Shown: positions 17,424-26,148 of the stretch, in pieces
Layout of the letters: each line of letters starts with the position of its first letter
Numbering within the stretch: position 1 is the stretch's first letter
Source of the DNA: an uncultured Thermoleophilia bacterium
GTDB taxonomy: Bacteria; Actinomycetota; Thermoleophilia; UBA2241
Assembly (NCBI GenBank): GCA_903927755.1
Contig: CAIYOD010000072.1
Coordinates: 1-53,253, forward strand
Direction: 5' to 3'
DNA length: 53,253 nucleotides
Notes under the pieces: model-generated
What the model was told of the DNA's origin: nothing
The model's input: the letters and a program-made list of their open reading frames with translations, nothing else
Database searches by the model: none
Made by a program: the position numbers and the translations under genes

Positions 17424-18746
17424 TCAAATCGAACCGCGCAGCGTGGTGGAGGTCGCTGCGGTGATATCCACCATCACTATAGCACCGGGCTCGACGGCTC
17501 CGGAGACGTTGACGGTGACGTTCTGACGGATGCGGCCGCGGTGCTGCACGCCGTCGCGGCTGGCCCCTTCGACGAGCACCTCGGCCCGGCGTCCGACCCA
17601 CGTGCGGTGCGCAGCCAGCGCCTGCTGCTGCGTGAGCTCGATCAGGCTCTCCACGCGCTCGCGCCGGACGTCGGGTGGTACCTGGTCGGGCAGGTCGGCC
17701 GCCGCCGTGCCCACGCGCGGCGAGTAGACGAACGTGAACGCGGCGTCGAAGGCGGCTTCGCGCACGAGGGCGAGGGTGTCGCCGAAGTCCACGTCGGTCT
17801 CGCCGGGAAAGCCGGCGATGAGGTCGGTCGTGATGCTGACGCCGGGCACGGCGGCGCGGAGGGCGTGGACGCGCTCGAGGTACTGCTCGGCCGTGTAGCC
17901 GCGCCGCATCCTGCGGAGCACGCGGTCGGAGCCGGCCTGTGCCGGCAGGTGCACGTGCTCGCATACCGTACGGAGCTCGGCCACGGCCGCGATGAGATCG
18001 TCGCCGAGGTCCTTGGGGTGCGACGTCATGAAGCGGACGCGCTCCAGGCCTTCGATGGTGTCCAGTCGCCGCAGGAGGCCGGCGAAGTCCGGCGCCGGGG
18101 CGTCTCCCCCGCTCCCCAGATCGATTCCGTAGGCGTTCACGTTCTGACCGAGAAGCGTGACCTCGCGCACCCCATCGGCGGCGAGAGCCTCGACTTCGGC
18201 CGCGAGTTCACCGGCGGGGCGGCTCCGCTCCGGCCCGCGCACGAAGGGCACGATGCAGTACGAGCAGTAGTTGGTGCAGCCGCTCATCACCTGCACCCAT
18301 GCCTGGAACGGTCGCTCGCGACGAGCGCTGAGGCTGCCGCTGAGGCGCGGCCCGTCTTCGAAGAAGCCGGCGGGGCTCACGCCGGCCGGCTCGACGGCCT
18401 CGTGCAGCAGCTCCGGCAGCCGGTGCAGGTTCTGCGGGCCGAGCGCGCCGTCCACGAACGGGAAGCGCGCGAAGAAGCCGGCCTGCTCCGCCTGCGGCAG
18501 GCAGCCGGTGACCAAGACGACACGTGCCGGATCTTGTCGCTTCAGCCGCGCCGCGGTGCCCAGGTGGCCGGCAAGCCGGTCGTCGGCGCTCTTGCGCACC
18601 GTGCACGTGTTGTAGACGAGCACGTCGGCGTCGTCAGGCGCCTCCGCGCGCTCCAGGCCCTCGGCCTCGAGCAGCGCGCGGATGCGCTCGGCGTCGTGCG
18701 CGTTCATCTGGCAGCCGAACGAGCGAAGGTAGTAACGGCCGGTCAT
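17424..18746 (-). CDS. miaB: tRNA-2-methylthio-N6-dimethylallyladenosine synthase
   Basis: This 440-aa radical-SAM methylthiotransferase carries two [4Fe-4S] clusters. The N-terminal UPF0004 domain has cysteines in SFGCQMN, YNTCTV and TGCLPQ. The radical-SAM CxxxCxxC reads CTNYCSYC, and a C-terminal TRAM domain follows. It converts i6A37 to ms2i6A37 in tRNA. The sequence is closer to MiaB than to RimO (the second paralogue, at 24835). It precedes the MEMO-AMMECR1-miaA genes. Confidence 0.93.
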   Translation of the reverse strand: MTGRYYLRSFGCQMNAHDAERIRALLEAEGLERAEAPDDADVLVYNTCTVRKSADDRLAGHLGTAARLKRQDPARVVLVTGCLPQAEQAGFFARFPFVDGALGPQNLHRLPELLHEAVEPAGVSPAGFFEDGPRLSGSLSARRERPFQAWVQVMSGCTNYCSYCIVPFVRGPERSRPAGELAAEVEALAADGVREVTLLGQNVNAYGIDLGSGGDAPAPDFAGLLRRLDTIEGLERVRFMTSHPKDLGDDLIAAVAELRTVCEHVHLPAQAGSDRVLRRMRRGYTAEQYLERVHALRAAVPGVSITTDLIAGFPGETDVDFGDTLALVREAAFDAAFTFVYSPRVGTAAADLPDQVPPDVRRERVESLIELTQQQALAAHRTWVGRRAEVLVEGASRDGVQHRGRIRQNVTVNVSGAVEPGAIVMVDITAATSTTLRGSI

Positions 18747-18843
18747 GACTGTCGGTTGGCGGGCGCAGGACGGCGCACGGGCGCCGCGCCCGCTAGTGAG
18801 CTGGGTAGCTGGCTCAACTGGCGGTGCGCCGCAGGCACACCGG

Positions 18844-20376
18844 CTACTTGGCGATGTCGACGGCGCGGCTCTCGCGGATGACGGTCACGCGGATCTGGCC
18901 CGGATAGTCGAGCTGATCCTCGATCTCGCGCGCGATCTCGTGCGCCAGGAGCGAGGTGGAGTCGTCGTCGATCTCGCCCGGCTTGACCATGACCCGGACC
19001 TCGCGGCCGGCCTGCATGGCGAAGCACTTCTCGACGCCCTTGTGCGCCTCGGCGATCTTCTCCAGCGACTCCAGCCGCTTGATGTAGTTCTCGAGCGACT
19101 CGCGGCGGGCGCCCGGACGGGCGGCGCTGATCGCGTCGGCCGCCTGCACGAGCACGGCCTCCACGGTCTGCGGTTCCACGTCCTGGTGGTGCGCCTGGAT
19201 GGCGTGGCACACGCTCTGCGACTCGCGGTACTTCTTGCAGAGCTGCTGCGAGATGTCGGCGTGTGAGCCGTCGACCTCGTGGTCGATCGCCTTGCCGATG
19301 TCGTGAAGCAGGCCGGCGCGCTTGGCGATCTTCACGTTCGCGCCGAGCTCGGCGGCCATGATGCCGGCGAGGTGCGCGACCTCGATGGAATGGTTGAGCA
19401 CGTTCTGACCGTAGCTGGTGCGGTACTTGAGGCGCCCGAGGACCCTGACCAGCTCGGGCGCCACGCCGTGCACATTGGTGTCGAAGCACGCCGCCTCGCC
19501 GGCCTCTTCCATCGCCGCCTCGACCTCGGCCTTGGCCGCGGTGTAGGTCTCCTCGATGCGTGCCGGGTGGATGCGCCCGTCGGTGATGAGCTTGGTGAGG
19601 GTGAGCCGGGCGGTCTCGCGGCGCACGCCGTCGAAGCCGGAGAGCACCACTGCCTCAGGCGTGTCGTCGATGATGAAGTCGATGCCGGTGATGTTCTCGA
19701 GGGTGCGGATGTTGCGGCCCTCGCGCCCGATGATGCGGCCCTTCATGTCGTCGGAGGGCAGGTTCACAACCGAGACGGTGGTCTCGGCGACGTGGTTGGC
19801 GGCCGTGCGCTGGATGCTCAGCGAGAGGATGTTGCGGGCGCGCCGGTCGGCCTCTCTGCGGGCCTCCTCGTCGATCTGCCTGATGAGCTTGGCCATCTCG
19901 TGACGAGCTTCTTCTTCGGTCTGCTTGAGGAGCATCTCCTTGGCCTGCGCCGCGCTGAGGCCGGAGATGCGCTCGAGCTGGATCATCGCCTCGGCATGGG
20001 CGTTGTTGATCTCGTCCGACATGCGCTGGCTGTTGGCGTCGCGGTCGCGGATGGACTGCTCGCGGCGATCCTGCTCGGCGCCGCGGGAGTCGATGGCCTG
20101 CTCGCGCTGCAGCATGCGCTGCTCGGCGTTGGTCAGCTCCTCGCGCCGGTCGCGCAGGTCGCTCTCGACCTCGCTGCGCACGCGGTGAAGCTCTTCCTTC
20201 GCTTCGAGGCGGGCCTCCTTGACGATGGTCTCCGCCTCGCGGCGTGAGTCCTTGAGGAGCTTCTCAGCCTCTCGTTCGGCTCCCGCCAGCTTGCTCGAGG
20301 CGAGGTTGCGGCGGATGAAGTACCCCACCGCGACGCCGACCACCAGGCCAACAACGATATAGACCGCAATCATCAT
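18844..20376 (-). CDS. rny: Ribonuclease Y
   Basis: This 510-aa membrane-tethered endoribonuclease initiates mRNA decay. An N-terminal transmembrane helix (residues 2-20), a long charged coiled coil (25-190), a KH domain ([17 protein letters not shown]) and an HD domain ([27 protein letters not shown]) occur in the normal order. RNase J and PNPase are encoded in the same block, giving a decay set like that of low-GC Gram-positives. The start codon follows an intrinsic terminator by only 28 bp, so rny needs either read-through from that terminator or a promoter very close to the gene. Confidence 0.95.
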   Translation of the reverse strand: MMIAVYIVVGLVVGVAVGYFIRRNLASSKLAGAEREAEKLLKDSRREAETIVKEARLEAKEELHRVRSEVESDLRDRREELTNAEQRMLQREQAIDSRGAEQDRREQSIRDRDANSQRMSDEINNAHAEAMIQLERISGLSAAQAKEMLLKQTEEEARHEMAKLIRQIDEEARREADRRARNILSLSIQRTAANHVAETTVSVVNLPSDDMKGRIIGREGRNIRTLENITGIDFIIDDTPEAVVLSGFDGVRRETARLTLTKLITDGRIHPARIEETYTAAKAEVEAAMEEAGEAACFDTNVHGVAPELVRVLGRLKYRTSYGQNVLNHSIEVAHLAGIMAAELGANVKIAKRAGLLHDIGKAIDHEVDGSHADISQQLCKKYRESQSVCHAIQAHHQDVEPQTVEAVLVQAADAISAARPGARRESLENYIKRLESLEKIAEAHKGVEKCFAMQAGREVRVMVKPGEIDDDSTSLLAHEIAREIEDQLDYPGQIRVTVIRESRAVDIAK

Positions 20377-20404
20377 CCAGTCCCTTCACAGGTCGCGCGG
20401 CACG

Positions 20405-20430
20405 AAAAAAGCCGGGCAACGCGCCCGGCC
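20405..20430 (-). terminator. Intrinsic terminator just upstream of rny
   Basis: On the minus strand GCCGGGC-GCGTT-GCCCGGC forms a 7-bp stem with a 5-nt loop followed directly by TTTTTT. This is the clearest intrinsic terminator in the window. It ends the candidate RNA that starts near 20638 and lies 28 bp before the rny start codon. Confidence 0.85.
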
Positions 20431-20638
20431 TGTGCCACGCTCGCACGTGCATGACGATACGGTGATCCAGCTGTGACTACGTCCAGGGGTCAGGACGACT
20501 GTAGGTTCGCAAAACCTCCCAAATCTCTCATCGGTGACCCCTGGTCGATCGGCTTCAGCTTCATCGGCGCCTGAGCGCCGTCGGTATCGCTATGCAAGAG
20601 CGAGAGTGGAATACACAAAGCACGCGCAAACGTCGCGT
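20405..20638 (-). ncRNA. Candidate structured RNA (6S-like), between recX and rny
   Basis: A full transcription unit of about 235 nt with no open frame. A promoter lies at 20645-20674 and an intrinsic terminator at 20405-20430. A 5' hairpin at 20620-20640 has a 7-bp stem. The 5' arm 20584-20609 pairs with the 3' arm 20435-20460 in an irregular closing stem of 20 or more bp with symmetric 1x1, 3x3 and 2x2 interruptions. Inside are a 6-bp hairpin (CGGCGC-TCAG-GCGCCG) and a perfect 10-bp apical stem CCAGGGGTCA/TGACCCCTGG. A long irregular closing stem around an open region is the shape of 6S RNA, but I do not recognise a family sequence. It could also be a leader controlling rny. The existence of a structured RNA is well supported; its class is not. 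Confidence 0.65.
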
Positions 20639-20644
20639 GCTTGG

Positions 20645-20674
20645 ATAGTACGTGACGCCGCCGCGCGGAGTCAA
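20645..20674 (-). promoter_or_regulatory. Promoter of the recX-rny intergenic RNA
   Basis: On the minus strand TTGACT (20674-20669), an 18-nt spacer and TACTAT (20650-20645) form a strong sigma-70-type promoter. The -35 overlaps the last two codons of recX. Transcription would start around 20638. Confidence 0.65.
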
Positions 20675-21309
20675 TTCGAGCGCGGCGGCTCTCCGTCGAC
20701 CCAGAGACGCACGGCGGCGTACGCGACGGACGACGAGAAGCCGCGTCGCTGAAGCGCCTGGAAGGCCCGCCGCCGAGCGGCTTCGAGCGGCTGCTCCGGC
20801 GCGCCCCGGCGGCGCAGGAGGGCCAGGGCGCGGTCGAGTTCCGCGCCCTCTTCCCCGCCGCCGGCGCCGAGCGCCTCGTCGATCACCGTCCGATCCACGC
20901 CGAGCTGGCGCAGCCCGCGTGCGATGCGCTCCGCACCCCACGACTGCAACCGCCGCTTGTCGGCGACGTAGCTGCGGGCGAAGGCGACGTCGTCGAGGAA
21001 GCCGTCGGCGGCGAGCCGTTCGAGGGCCTCCTCCACCGCGTGCTCCTCGTGCTCCTTGGCCAGCAGCCGGCGGCGAAGCTCCTCTCGACTTCTGGCGCGG
21101 TGGCCCAGGAGGCTGTAGGCGTCGCCCATGACCCGTTCGGCGGACGATGCCGAGCGGATGTCGGCGACGTCCGACTCCTCGAGCTCGCGGCCCTTGAACA
21201 GTCGCCAGCGAGCCACGAGAGACTCGCTGACGACGCACACGTACGCTTCGTCCACGTGCAGCGCCACCCCTCCGCGGCGGGTGGCTCGCAGGGCGGTGAC
21301 GATGGGCAC
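20671..21309 (-). CDS. recX: Regulatory protein RecX
   Basis: This 212-aa RecX-family protein, built of helical tandem repeats, binds RecA filaments and limits RecA activity. Recognisable segments are AYSLLGHRARSREELRRRL, the DGFLDDVAFARSYV motif and the repeated helical pattern to the C-terminus. An N-terminal beta-rich extension (residues 1-45) precedes the repeats. It starts 2 bp after the recA stop, the usual recA-recX arrangement. Its last codons carry the promoter of the downstream RNA. Confidence 0.92.
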   Translation of the reverse strand: MPIVTALRATRRGGVALHVDEAYVCVVSESLVARWRLFKGRELEESDVADIRSASSAERVMGDAYSLLGHRARSREELRRRLLAKEHEEHAVEEALERLAADGFLDDVAFARSYVADKRRLQSWGAERIARGLRQLGVDRTVIDEALGAGGGEEGAELDRALALLRRRGAPEQPLEAARRRAFQALQRRGFSSSVAYAAVRLWVDGEPPRSN

Positions 21310-21311
21310 TG

Positions 21312-22421
21312 CTAGGCCTGGAGGACCTCGCCGGTGACGGGATCGACGCCTGCGGGCGCGGCCTTGGCCTTGGTGGCGTCGGCCTTCGCGGTGGCGTCGG
21401 CGAAAGCCGCGGTGGCGTCGGCGAGCGCCGCGCTGGCCGGCAGACCTGCCTTGGCGCGGATCTGGACCTCGATGGCGTCGGCGAGGTCCGGGTTCTCGGA
21501 GAGGAACACCTTGGCGTTGGCCCTGCCCTGGCCGAGGCGCTCGTCGTTGTAGCTGAAGAACGCGCCGCTCTTGGCGACGACGTCGTAGAAGACGCCGAGG
21601 TCGAGGAGCGTGCCTTCGCGCGAGATGCCCTTTCCGTAGGTGATGTCGAACTCGGCCTGCTTGAACGGCGGCGCGACCTTGTTCTTCACGACCTTGACGC
21701 GGACACGGTTGCCCACGGCCTCGGTGCCGTCCTTGAGCGTCTCGATGCGCCGGATGTCGAGCCGGATCGTGGCGTAGAACTTGAGCGCCTTGCCGCCGGT
21801 GGTGACCTCGGGGTTACCGAACATGACGCCGATCTTCTCGCGAAGCTGGTTCGTGAAGCAGCAGATCGTGCCCGAGCGGCTCAGGCTGCCGTTGAGCTTG
21901 CGCAGGGCCTGGCTCATGAGCCGTGCCTGCAAGCCGACGAAGCTGTCGCCCATCTCGCCCTCGATCTCGGCCTTGGGCGTGAGCGCCGCGACGGAGTCGA
22001 TGGCCACGATGTCGAGGGCGCCGCTGCGCACCAGCATCTCGGCGATCTCGAGAGCCTGCTCGCCGTAGTCCGGCTGCGAGACCAGCAGATTGTCGACGTC
22101 GACGCCGATGGCCTTGGCGTAGATGGGGTCCATGGCGTGCTCGGCGTCGATGAACGCGGCCTGCCCGCCCAGCTTCTGCGCCTGGGCGATGAGGTGATAC
22201 ACCATGGTCGTCTTGCCCGAGGACTCCGGGCCGAAGATCTCGATGATGCGGCCGCGCGGGATGCCGCCGACACCGAGGGCGATGTCGAGCGCGAGCGACC
22301 CGGTCGGCACGAACTGCATGTCGTCGCTCACGGGGTGGTCGCCGAGACGCATGACACTGCCCTTGCCGAACTGGCGGTCTATCTGTGTCATGGCGGCCTC
22401 GAGGGCTTTTTCTTTGTCCAA
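21312..22421 (-). CDS. recA: Recombinase RecA
   Basis: This 369-aa DNA strand-exchange ATPase is central to homologous recombination and the SOS response. The Walker A motif [27 protein letters not shown] and the L2 loop [17 protein letters not shown] are intact. The C-terminal tail is Ala/Lys/Asp-rich. The start is TTG at 22421 with AGAGGAG 7-8 nt upstream; no ATG fits the conserved [20 protein letters not shown] start. No LexA box was recognised in the 19-bp gap to thpR, so any SOS control would act further upstream. Confidence 0.97.
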   Translation of the reverse strand: MDKEKALEAAMTQIDRQFGKGSVMRLGDHPVSDDMQFVPTGSLALDIALGVGGIPRGRIIEIFGPESSGKTTMVYHLIAQAQKLGGQAAFIDAEHAMDPIYAKAIGVDVDNLLVSQPDYGEQALEIAEMLVRSGALDIVAIDSVAALTPKAEIEGEMGDSFVGLQARLMSQALRKLNGSLSRSGTICCFTNQLREKIGVMFGNPEVTTGGKALKFYATIRLDIRRIETLKDGTEAVGNRVRVKVVKNKVAPPFKQAEFDITYGKGISREGTLLDLGVFYDVVAKSGAFFSYNDERLGQGRANAKVFLSENPDLADAIEVQIRAKAGLPASAALADATAAFADATAKADATKAKAAPAGVDPVTGEVLQA

Positions 22422-22440
22422 GGTAGCGCTCCTCTCTTGC

Positions 22441-23001
22441 TCAGGACGCGGGAAAGTCTGCTACGGGGGTGTGCACTGCTCCAGCCCGTTCCAGGTGGCT
22501 ACTATACAAGACCATCCGGACGACACCAAATGCGGAGATGTTCACGTTTTGCAGGGAAAACGGGTGACCGGGACGACGGAATCTCGCCACCGTGACGTGC
22601 GGCAGCCAAGGCCGCTTCTCCGGCTCGTAGAGGCCTTCGGCCACGAGCCCGGCGGACACCGCCGCCTGGAGGCTCCGCAGTCCGCCGGTCGGGTCGTCGA
22701 GCTCCAGCGCCACGACCCGGCGCCTGCCGTGCGCTGGCAAGAACAGCGGCTCCTTGAAGCGGCACTGCGCGCGCGTCCAGGTGATGCCGCTCAGGACGCG
22801 TACCAGATCCGGCGCCCTCACCGGGTCGATACTCCCGAGAAAGGCGAGCGTGAGGTGCAGCGCCGGCGCGAGGCGGAGGTCGTCGTGCGCGGCAAGCTCG
22901 GTGTGCTGCCAGGTGCGGATCGCGCGCTCCGCCTCAGCAGGCAGGTCGCAGGCGACGAACAGCCGCAGGCGCTGCGGCTGGGCCCCCGCCTCAGCGCTCA
23001 C
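22441..23001 (-). CDS. thpR: RNA 2',3'-cyclic phosphodiesterase (ThpR/LigT)
   Basis: This 186-aa member of the 2H phosphoesterase superfamily has both catalytic HxTx motifs: HLTL (in [10 protein letters not shown]) and HVTV (in PHVTVARF). Such enzymes open 2',3'-cyclic phosphates on RNA to 2'-phosphates. The GTG start overlaps the cinA stop by 4 bp (GTGA). The cinA-thpR-recA order is common in Gram-positive bacteria. Confidence 0.9.
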   Translation of the reverse strand: MSAEAGAQPQRLRLFVACDLPAEAERAIRTWQHTELAAHDDLRLAPALHLTLAFLGSIDPVRAPDLVRVLSGITWTRAQCRFKEPLFLPAHGRRRVVALELDDPTGGLRSLQAAVSAGLVAEGLYEPEKRPWLPHVTVARFRRPGHPFSLQNVNISAFGVVRMVLYSSHLERAGAVHTPVADFPAS

Positions 23002-24248
23002 GAAGGGAGGGCCGTCCGCAGGAGGTGCAGCGCCGCCGTCGCGGCGAACGTGCGCACGCTGTCGCGGTCGCCGGGGTACGACCCCTTGCGAACGCGCGTG
23101 CCTTCAGGTCCGGCGCAGCCGAGATAGACGAGGCCGACCGGCTTCTCGGCCGTGCCGCCGTCGGGGCCGGCCACGCCCGTGAGCGAAAGCGCGTAGTCGC
23201 TGTGGAGCGCGCCGCGCGCTCCCTCGGCCATCGCTCCCGCGACCTCCCCGGAAACGGCGCCGTACTGCGCCAGCATCCCGGGCGGGACGTCGAGGAGGTC
23301 CATCTTGGCCTGGTCGGCATAGCTGATCACCCCGCCGACGAAGTAGTCGGAGCTGCCGGGGCGGGCGGTGAGGCGCGCGCCCAGCAAGCCGCCCGTGCAC
23401 GACTCGGCGACGGCCAGCGTGAGGCCGCCGCCGCGGAGCTCGTCGGCGATGAGGTCGTCGACGGTCCGACCGTCGACCGAGTAGACGGGCACGCCGGCTT
23501 CGAGCGCCGCGACGAGCGCGTCGGCCTGCGCCAGCGCCGCCGCGTCCCTGCGGTGGCGGATGCGCACCGTCACCTCTCCCCCGCCGACGTTGATGCCGAG
23601 CTCGACGAGCTCGTGCGGCAACGCATCGAGGATGGGGCCGACCTGCAGCTCGCCGACGCCGAACACGCGGACCACGCGCACGGCCACGTCCGGAAAGAAG
23701 GCTTCCTGCTCGAGCGCCGCAGCGGTCTCGAGCCACATCTGACGGAATTCGTAGGGCACGCCGGGATAGGCGAAGATGCGCGTGCGCCCGGAGCGCGCGG
23801 CGATGCCGGGCGCGACGCCGGCCGGCGGTACGGCGGTGGAGCCGGCCGGCAGCTTCGCCTGACGCCGGGCTAGTCCGAACGTCTCGCGGTAGTCGAGGTG
23901 CCGACGCTCGGCCACGGCGCGGACGCGCTCCTCGACGAAGGCCAGCGCGTCCGGATCTTCCTCGAGCGGGACGCCGAGCACGTCGGCGAGGCACTCGGCG
24001 GTGAGGTCGTCGTGCGTGGTGCCGAGGCCGCCGCCGACGACCAGGAGGTCCGGCTCCCCACCGAGGGCGTGCCGAAGGGCGGCGTCGAGCCTCCCGCGGT
24101 CGTCGGCGACGGTGAGCAGTTCGGTGACCTTGACTCCCCGCCGGCTGAGGTCGTCACAGACGAAGGCGCCGTTGGTGTCACGGGTGCGGCCGTCCAGCAG
24201 TTCGTTGCCGCTGAGGACCACGGCGGCGCGCGGAGCTCCCGGGGGCAT
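22998..24248 (-). CDS. cinA: CinA-like protein (nicotinamide-nucleotide amidase)
   Basis: This 416-aa two-domain protein has an N-terminal MoCF-like/COG1058 domain (residues 1-170: SGNELLDGRTRDTN, GGGLGTTHDDLTAE), a middle linker domain, and a C-terminal NMN deamidase domain (about 260-416: AESCTGGLLGARLT, YFVGGVISYADQAK, GVAGPDGG). The family recycles NMN to nicotinate mononucleotide and hydrolyses ADP-ribose. ATG 24248 shares one base with the pgsA stop (TGATG). Confidence 0.93.
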   Translation of the reverse strand: MPPGAPRAAVVLSGNELLDGRTRDTNGAFVCDDLSRRGVKVTELLTVADDRGRLDAALRHALGGEPDLLVVGGGLGTTHDDLTAECLADVLGVPLEEDPDALAFVEERVRAVAERRHLDYRETFGLARRQAKLPAGSTAVPPAGVAPGIAARSGRTRIFAYPGVPYEFRQMWLETAAALEQEAFFPDVAVRVVRVFGVGELQVGPILDALPHELVELGINVGGGEVTVRIRHRRDAAALAQADALVAALEAGVPVYSVDGRTVDDLIADELRGGGLTLAVAESCTGGLLGARLTARPGSSDYFVGGVISYADQAKMDLLDVPPGMLAQYGAVSGEVAGAMAEGARGALHSDYALSLTGVAGPDGGTAEKPVGLVYLGCAGPEGTRVRKGSYPGDRDSVRTFAATAALHLLRTALPS

Positions 24249-24838
24249 CAGTCGCTGGCGCCCGGCATGTGGATCAGCCCGCGAGCGTTGCGGAAGTAGT
24301 TGATCCCGCTGGCTAGGGTCACGACGACGACGACGATGGCGAGCGCCCACTGGATGTAGTCGGCTACGTCGGTGGAGACGTGGATGAGCTCGGCGATGTC
24401 GGCCGTCGGGAAGAGCACGTACACGACGTACACGATCTGCAGGACCGTCTTGAGCTTGCCGTACTTGTCGGCGGGGATCGAGACGCCCTGCGAGACGCCG
24501 ATGATGCGGAGCACGCTCACGGCGATCTCCCGCCCGATGATGACCATGGCGACCCAGGCCGCCACCCGGTCCTGCGCCACGAGCGCGATGAGCGCGGCGG
24601 CGATGAGCAGCTTGTCGGCGAGGGGGTCGAGGAACTGCCCGAGCGTCGTGACCTGCTTGCTCCGCCGGGCCACATAGCCGTCCAGCTTGTCGGTCGCCGC
24701 AGCCAGGATGAAGACTGCCGCCGCAAGGAGGTCGCCGTAGGGCTGCGGGAGACCCGAGAGGAGTATCACCAGGAACACGGGGACGAGCAGGATGCGCGCG
24801 ATGGTGATGCTGTTGGCGAGGTTCAGCTGGCTGCTCAC
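24248..24838 (-). CDS. pgsA: CDP-diacylglycerol-glycerol-3-phosphate 3-phosphatidyltransferase
   Basis: This 196-aa multi-pass membrane enzyme makes phosphatidylglycerophosphate, the first committed step to phosphatidylglycerol. The CDP-alcohol signature D-x2-D-G-x2-A-R-x8-G-x3-D-x3-D is complete (DKLDGYVARRSK, GQFLDPLADK). Gene order rimO-pgsA-cinA-recA is a widely conserved Gram-positive arrangement, which supports PgsA for this copy over the paralogue at 172-744. The GTG start overlaps the rimO stop by 4 bp. Confidence 0.92.
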   Translation of the reverse strand: MSSQLNLANSITIARILLVPVFLVILLSGLPQPYGDLLAAAVFILAAATDKLDGYVARRSKQVTTLGQFLDPLADKLLIAAALIALVAQDRVAAWVAMVIIGREIAVSVLRIIGVSQGVSIPADKYGKLKTVLQIVYVVYVLFPTADIAELIHVSTDVADYIQWALAIVVVVVTLASGINYFRNARGLIHMPGASD

Positions 24839-26148
24839 GTTCCCCCAGTCGCGGCGACGGCCTCCACATCATACCCGAGGCTGTCACGCACGATGGCGCG
24901 CACGAGGTCCCCGCGGCGCGTGCGGCGGCCGGTCAGCACCGTGCGGCCGTCGACGTCCGGCGCCTGCAGGGCGATGCGTCCGGTCGCCCGGCCGTCGGCG
25001 CGAGAAGCTCCTTGTTCCACCAGGACGTCGACCGTGTCTCCGGCGAGGCCAGACCAGAACTGCTCGGCCTCGCGATCGATGACCTCTCCGAGGCGTGCCG
25101 CGCGCTCCAGGGCCAGCTCTCGCGGGACGGCGCCGGGCATTCCGGCGGCCTCGGTCCCCTCCTGCTCGTCGTACACGAAGACTCCCGCCACGGCGAGGCC
25201 GGCCGCGCGCACGAAGGCGACGAGCTCCTCGAACTCGGCGTCGGTCTCGCCGGGGAACCCGGTGATGAACGTCGAGCGGATCGCGGCGCCGGGCAGGACG
25301 GCGCGGACGCGCTCGAGCAGGGCGAGATGGCCGGCGCCGTCACCAGAGCGCCGCATCCGGCGCAGGACGGCGCCCGAGGCGTGCTGAAGGGGGATGTCCG
25401 CGTAGGGCACGGCGTGCGCCGCCAGAGCCTCCAGAAGCGCGCTGTCGACGCCTTCCGGCTGGAGGTACAGCAAGCGCAGCCACTCGGGCGCGGGTTCCAG
25501 CGCCGCCAGCTCGCCGAGCAGGCGGCTCACCCCGCCCCAGCCGGGCTGCGCCCACCGCGACGTGTCCTGGCCGACGAGCACGAGCTCGCGCGCCCCGGCG
25601 GCCAGCGCCGCGCGGGCGGAGCGGAGCACCTCGCCGGCCGGCACCGTCTCGTAGTCGCCCTTGATCAGCGGGATGGCGCAGAAGGAACAGCGGTGGTCGC
25701 AGCCGTCCGAGATCTTCACGTAGGCGCTCACGGGCCGCGGCCGACGCGGCACGGGCAGGGCGTCGCCGACGGGGCGGTCTCCGGCCTCTCCCCCGGCCTC
25801 GCCGAGCGCCGCGAGCAGCGGCGCCGTGTCGAGGCCGCACCAGAGGTCGACCTCGGGAAGCTCGGCGGCCAATTCGTCGCGGTAGCGCTCGACGAGGCAG
25901 CCGACGGCGGCGACTCGCGCGCCGCGGGCGTGCGCCGCCTCGGCCGCGTCGAGGATCGCCTCGATCGACTCCTCCTTGGCGGCGTCGATGAAGCCGCAGG
26001 TGTTCACGACGACGACGTCGGCGCGGCCGGGCGCCGCCGGGCTGTGCCCGTCGGCGCGGAGCCGCGCTTCGAGCGCGTCGGAGTCGGCCTCGTTCTTCGG
26101 GCAGCCGAGCGTCTGGATGAAGAACGTGCTGCCCGTGAGGGGCCTCAG
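24835..26148 (-). CDS. rimO: Ribosomal protein S12 methylthiotransferase RimO, non-canonical start
   Basis: This radical-SAM methylthiotransferase modifies Asp in ribosomal protein S12. All three UPF0004 cysteines are encoded (TLGCPKN, VNTCGF, VGCLVE), followed by the radical-SAM CDHRCSFC and a TRAM domain. The first canonical start (GTG 26007) would delete LGCPKN and its cluster ligand. The frame is open further upstream but contains no ATG, GTG or TTG before yajQ. I place the start at CTG 26148, where CTGA overlaps the yajQ stop exactly as GTGA does at the pgsA and thpR starts. That gives 437 aa, the family length. ACG 26136, 6 nt after GAGG, is an alternative. Confidence 0.85.
   Translation of the reverse strand: MRPLTGSTFFIQTLGCPKNEADSDALEARLRADGHSPAAPGRADVVVVNTCGFIDAAKEESIEAILDAAEAAHARGARVAAVGCLVERYRDELAAELPEVDLWCGLDTAPLLAALGEAGGEAGDRPVGDALPVPRRPRPVSAYVKISDGCDHRCSFCAIPLIKGDYETVPAGEVLRSARAALAAGARELVLVGQDTSRWAQPGWGGVSRLLGELAALEPAPEWLRLLYLQPEGVDSALLEALAAHAVPYADIPLQHASGAVLRRMRRSGDGAGHLALLERVRAVLPGAAIRSTFITGFPGETDAEFEELVAFVRAAGLAVAGVFVYDEQEGTEAAGMPGAVPRELALERAARLGEVIDREAEQFWSGLAGDTVDVLVEQGASRADGRATGRIALQAPDVDGRTVLTGRRTRRGDLVRAIVRDSLGYDVEAVAATGGT

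Noticed and set aside
20405..20638. Riboswitch (TPP, cobalamin, c-di-GMP, SAM, ydaO classes) upstream of rny
   Set aside because: None of the consensus core motifs I know matches, and the terminator stem does not compete with the long closing stem. A freestanding RNA fits better.
20405..20638. RNase P RNA, tmRNA or SRP RNA
   Set aside because: The unit lacks the RNase P GAGGAAAGUCC core, a tmRNA acceptor/CCA end and the SRP tetraloop/asymmetric loop signature, and it is too short for RNase P.
23025..23873. Plus-strand frame opposite cinA
   Set aside because: Shadow frame; the CinA C-terminal motifs on the minus strand are intact.
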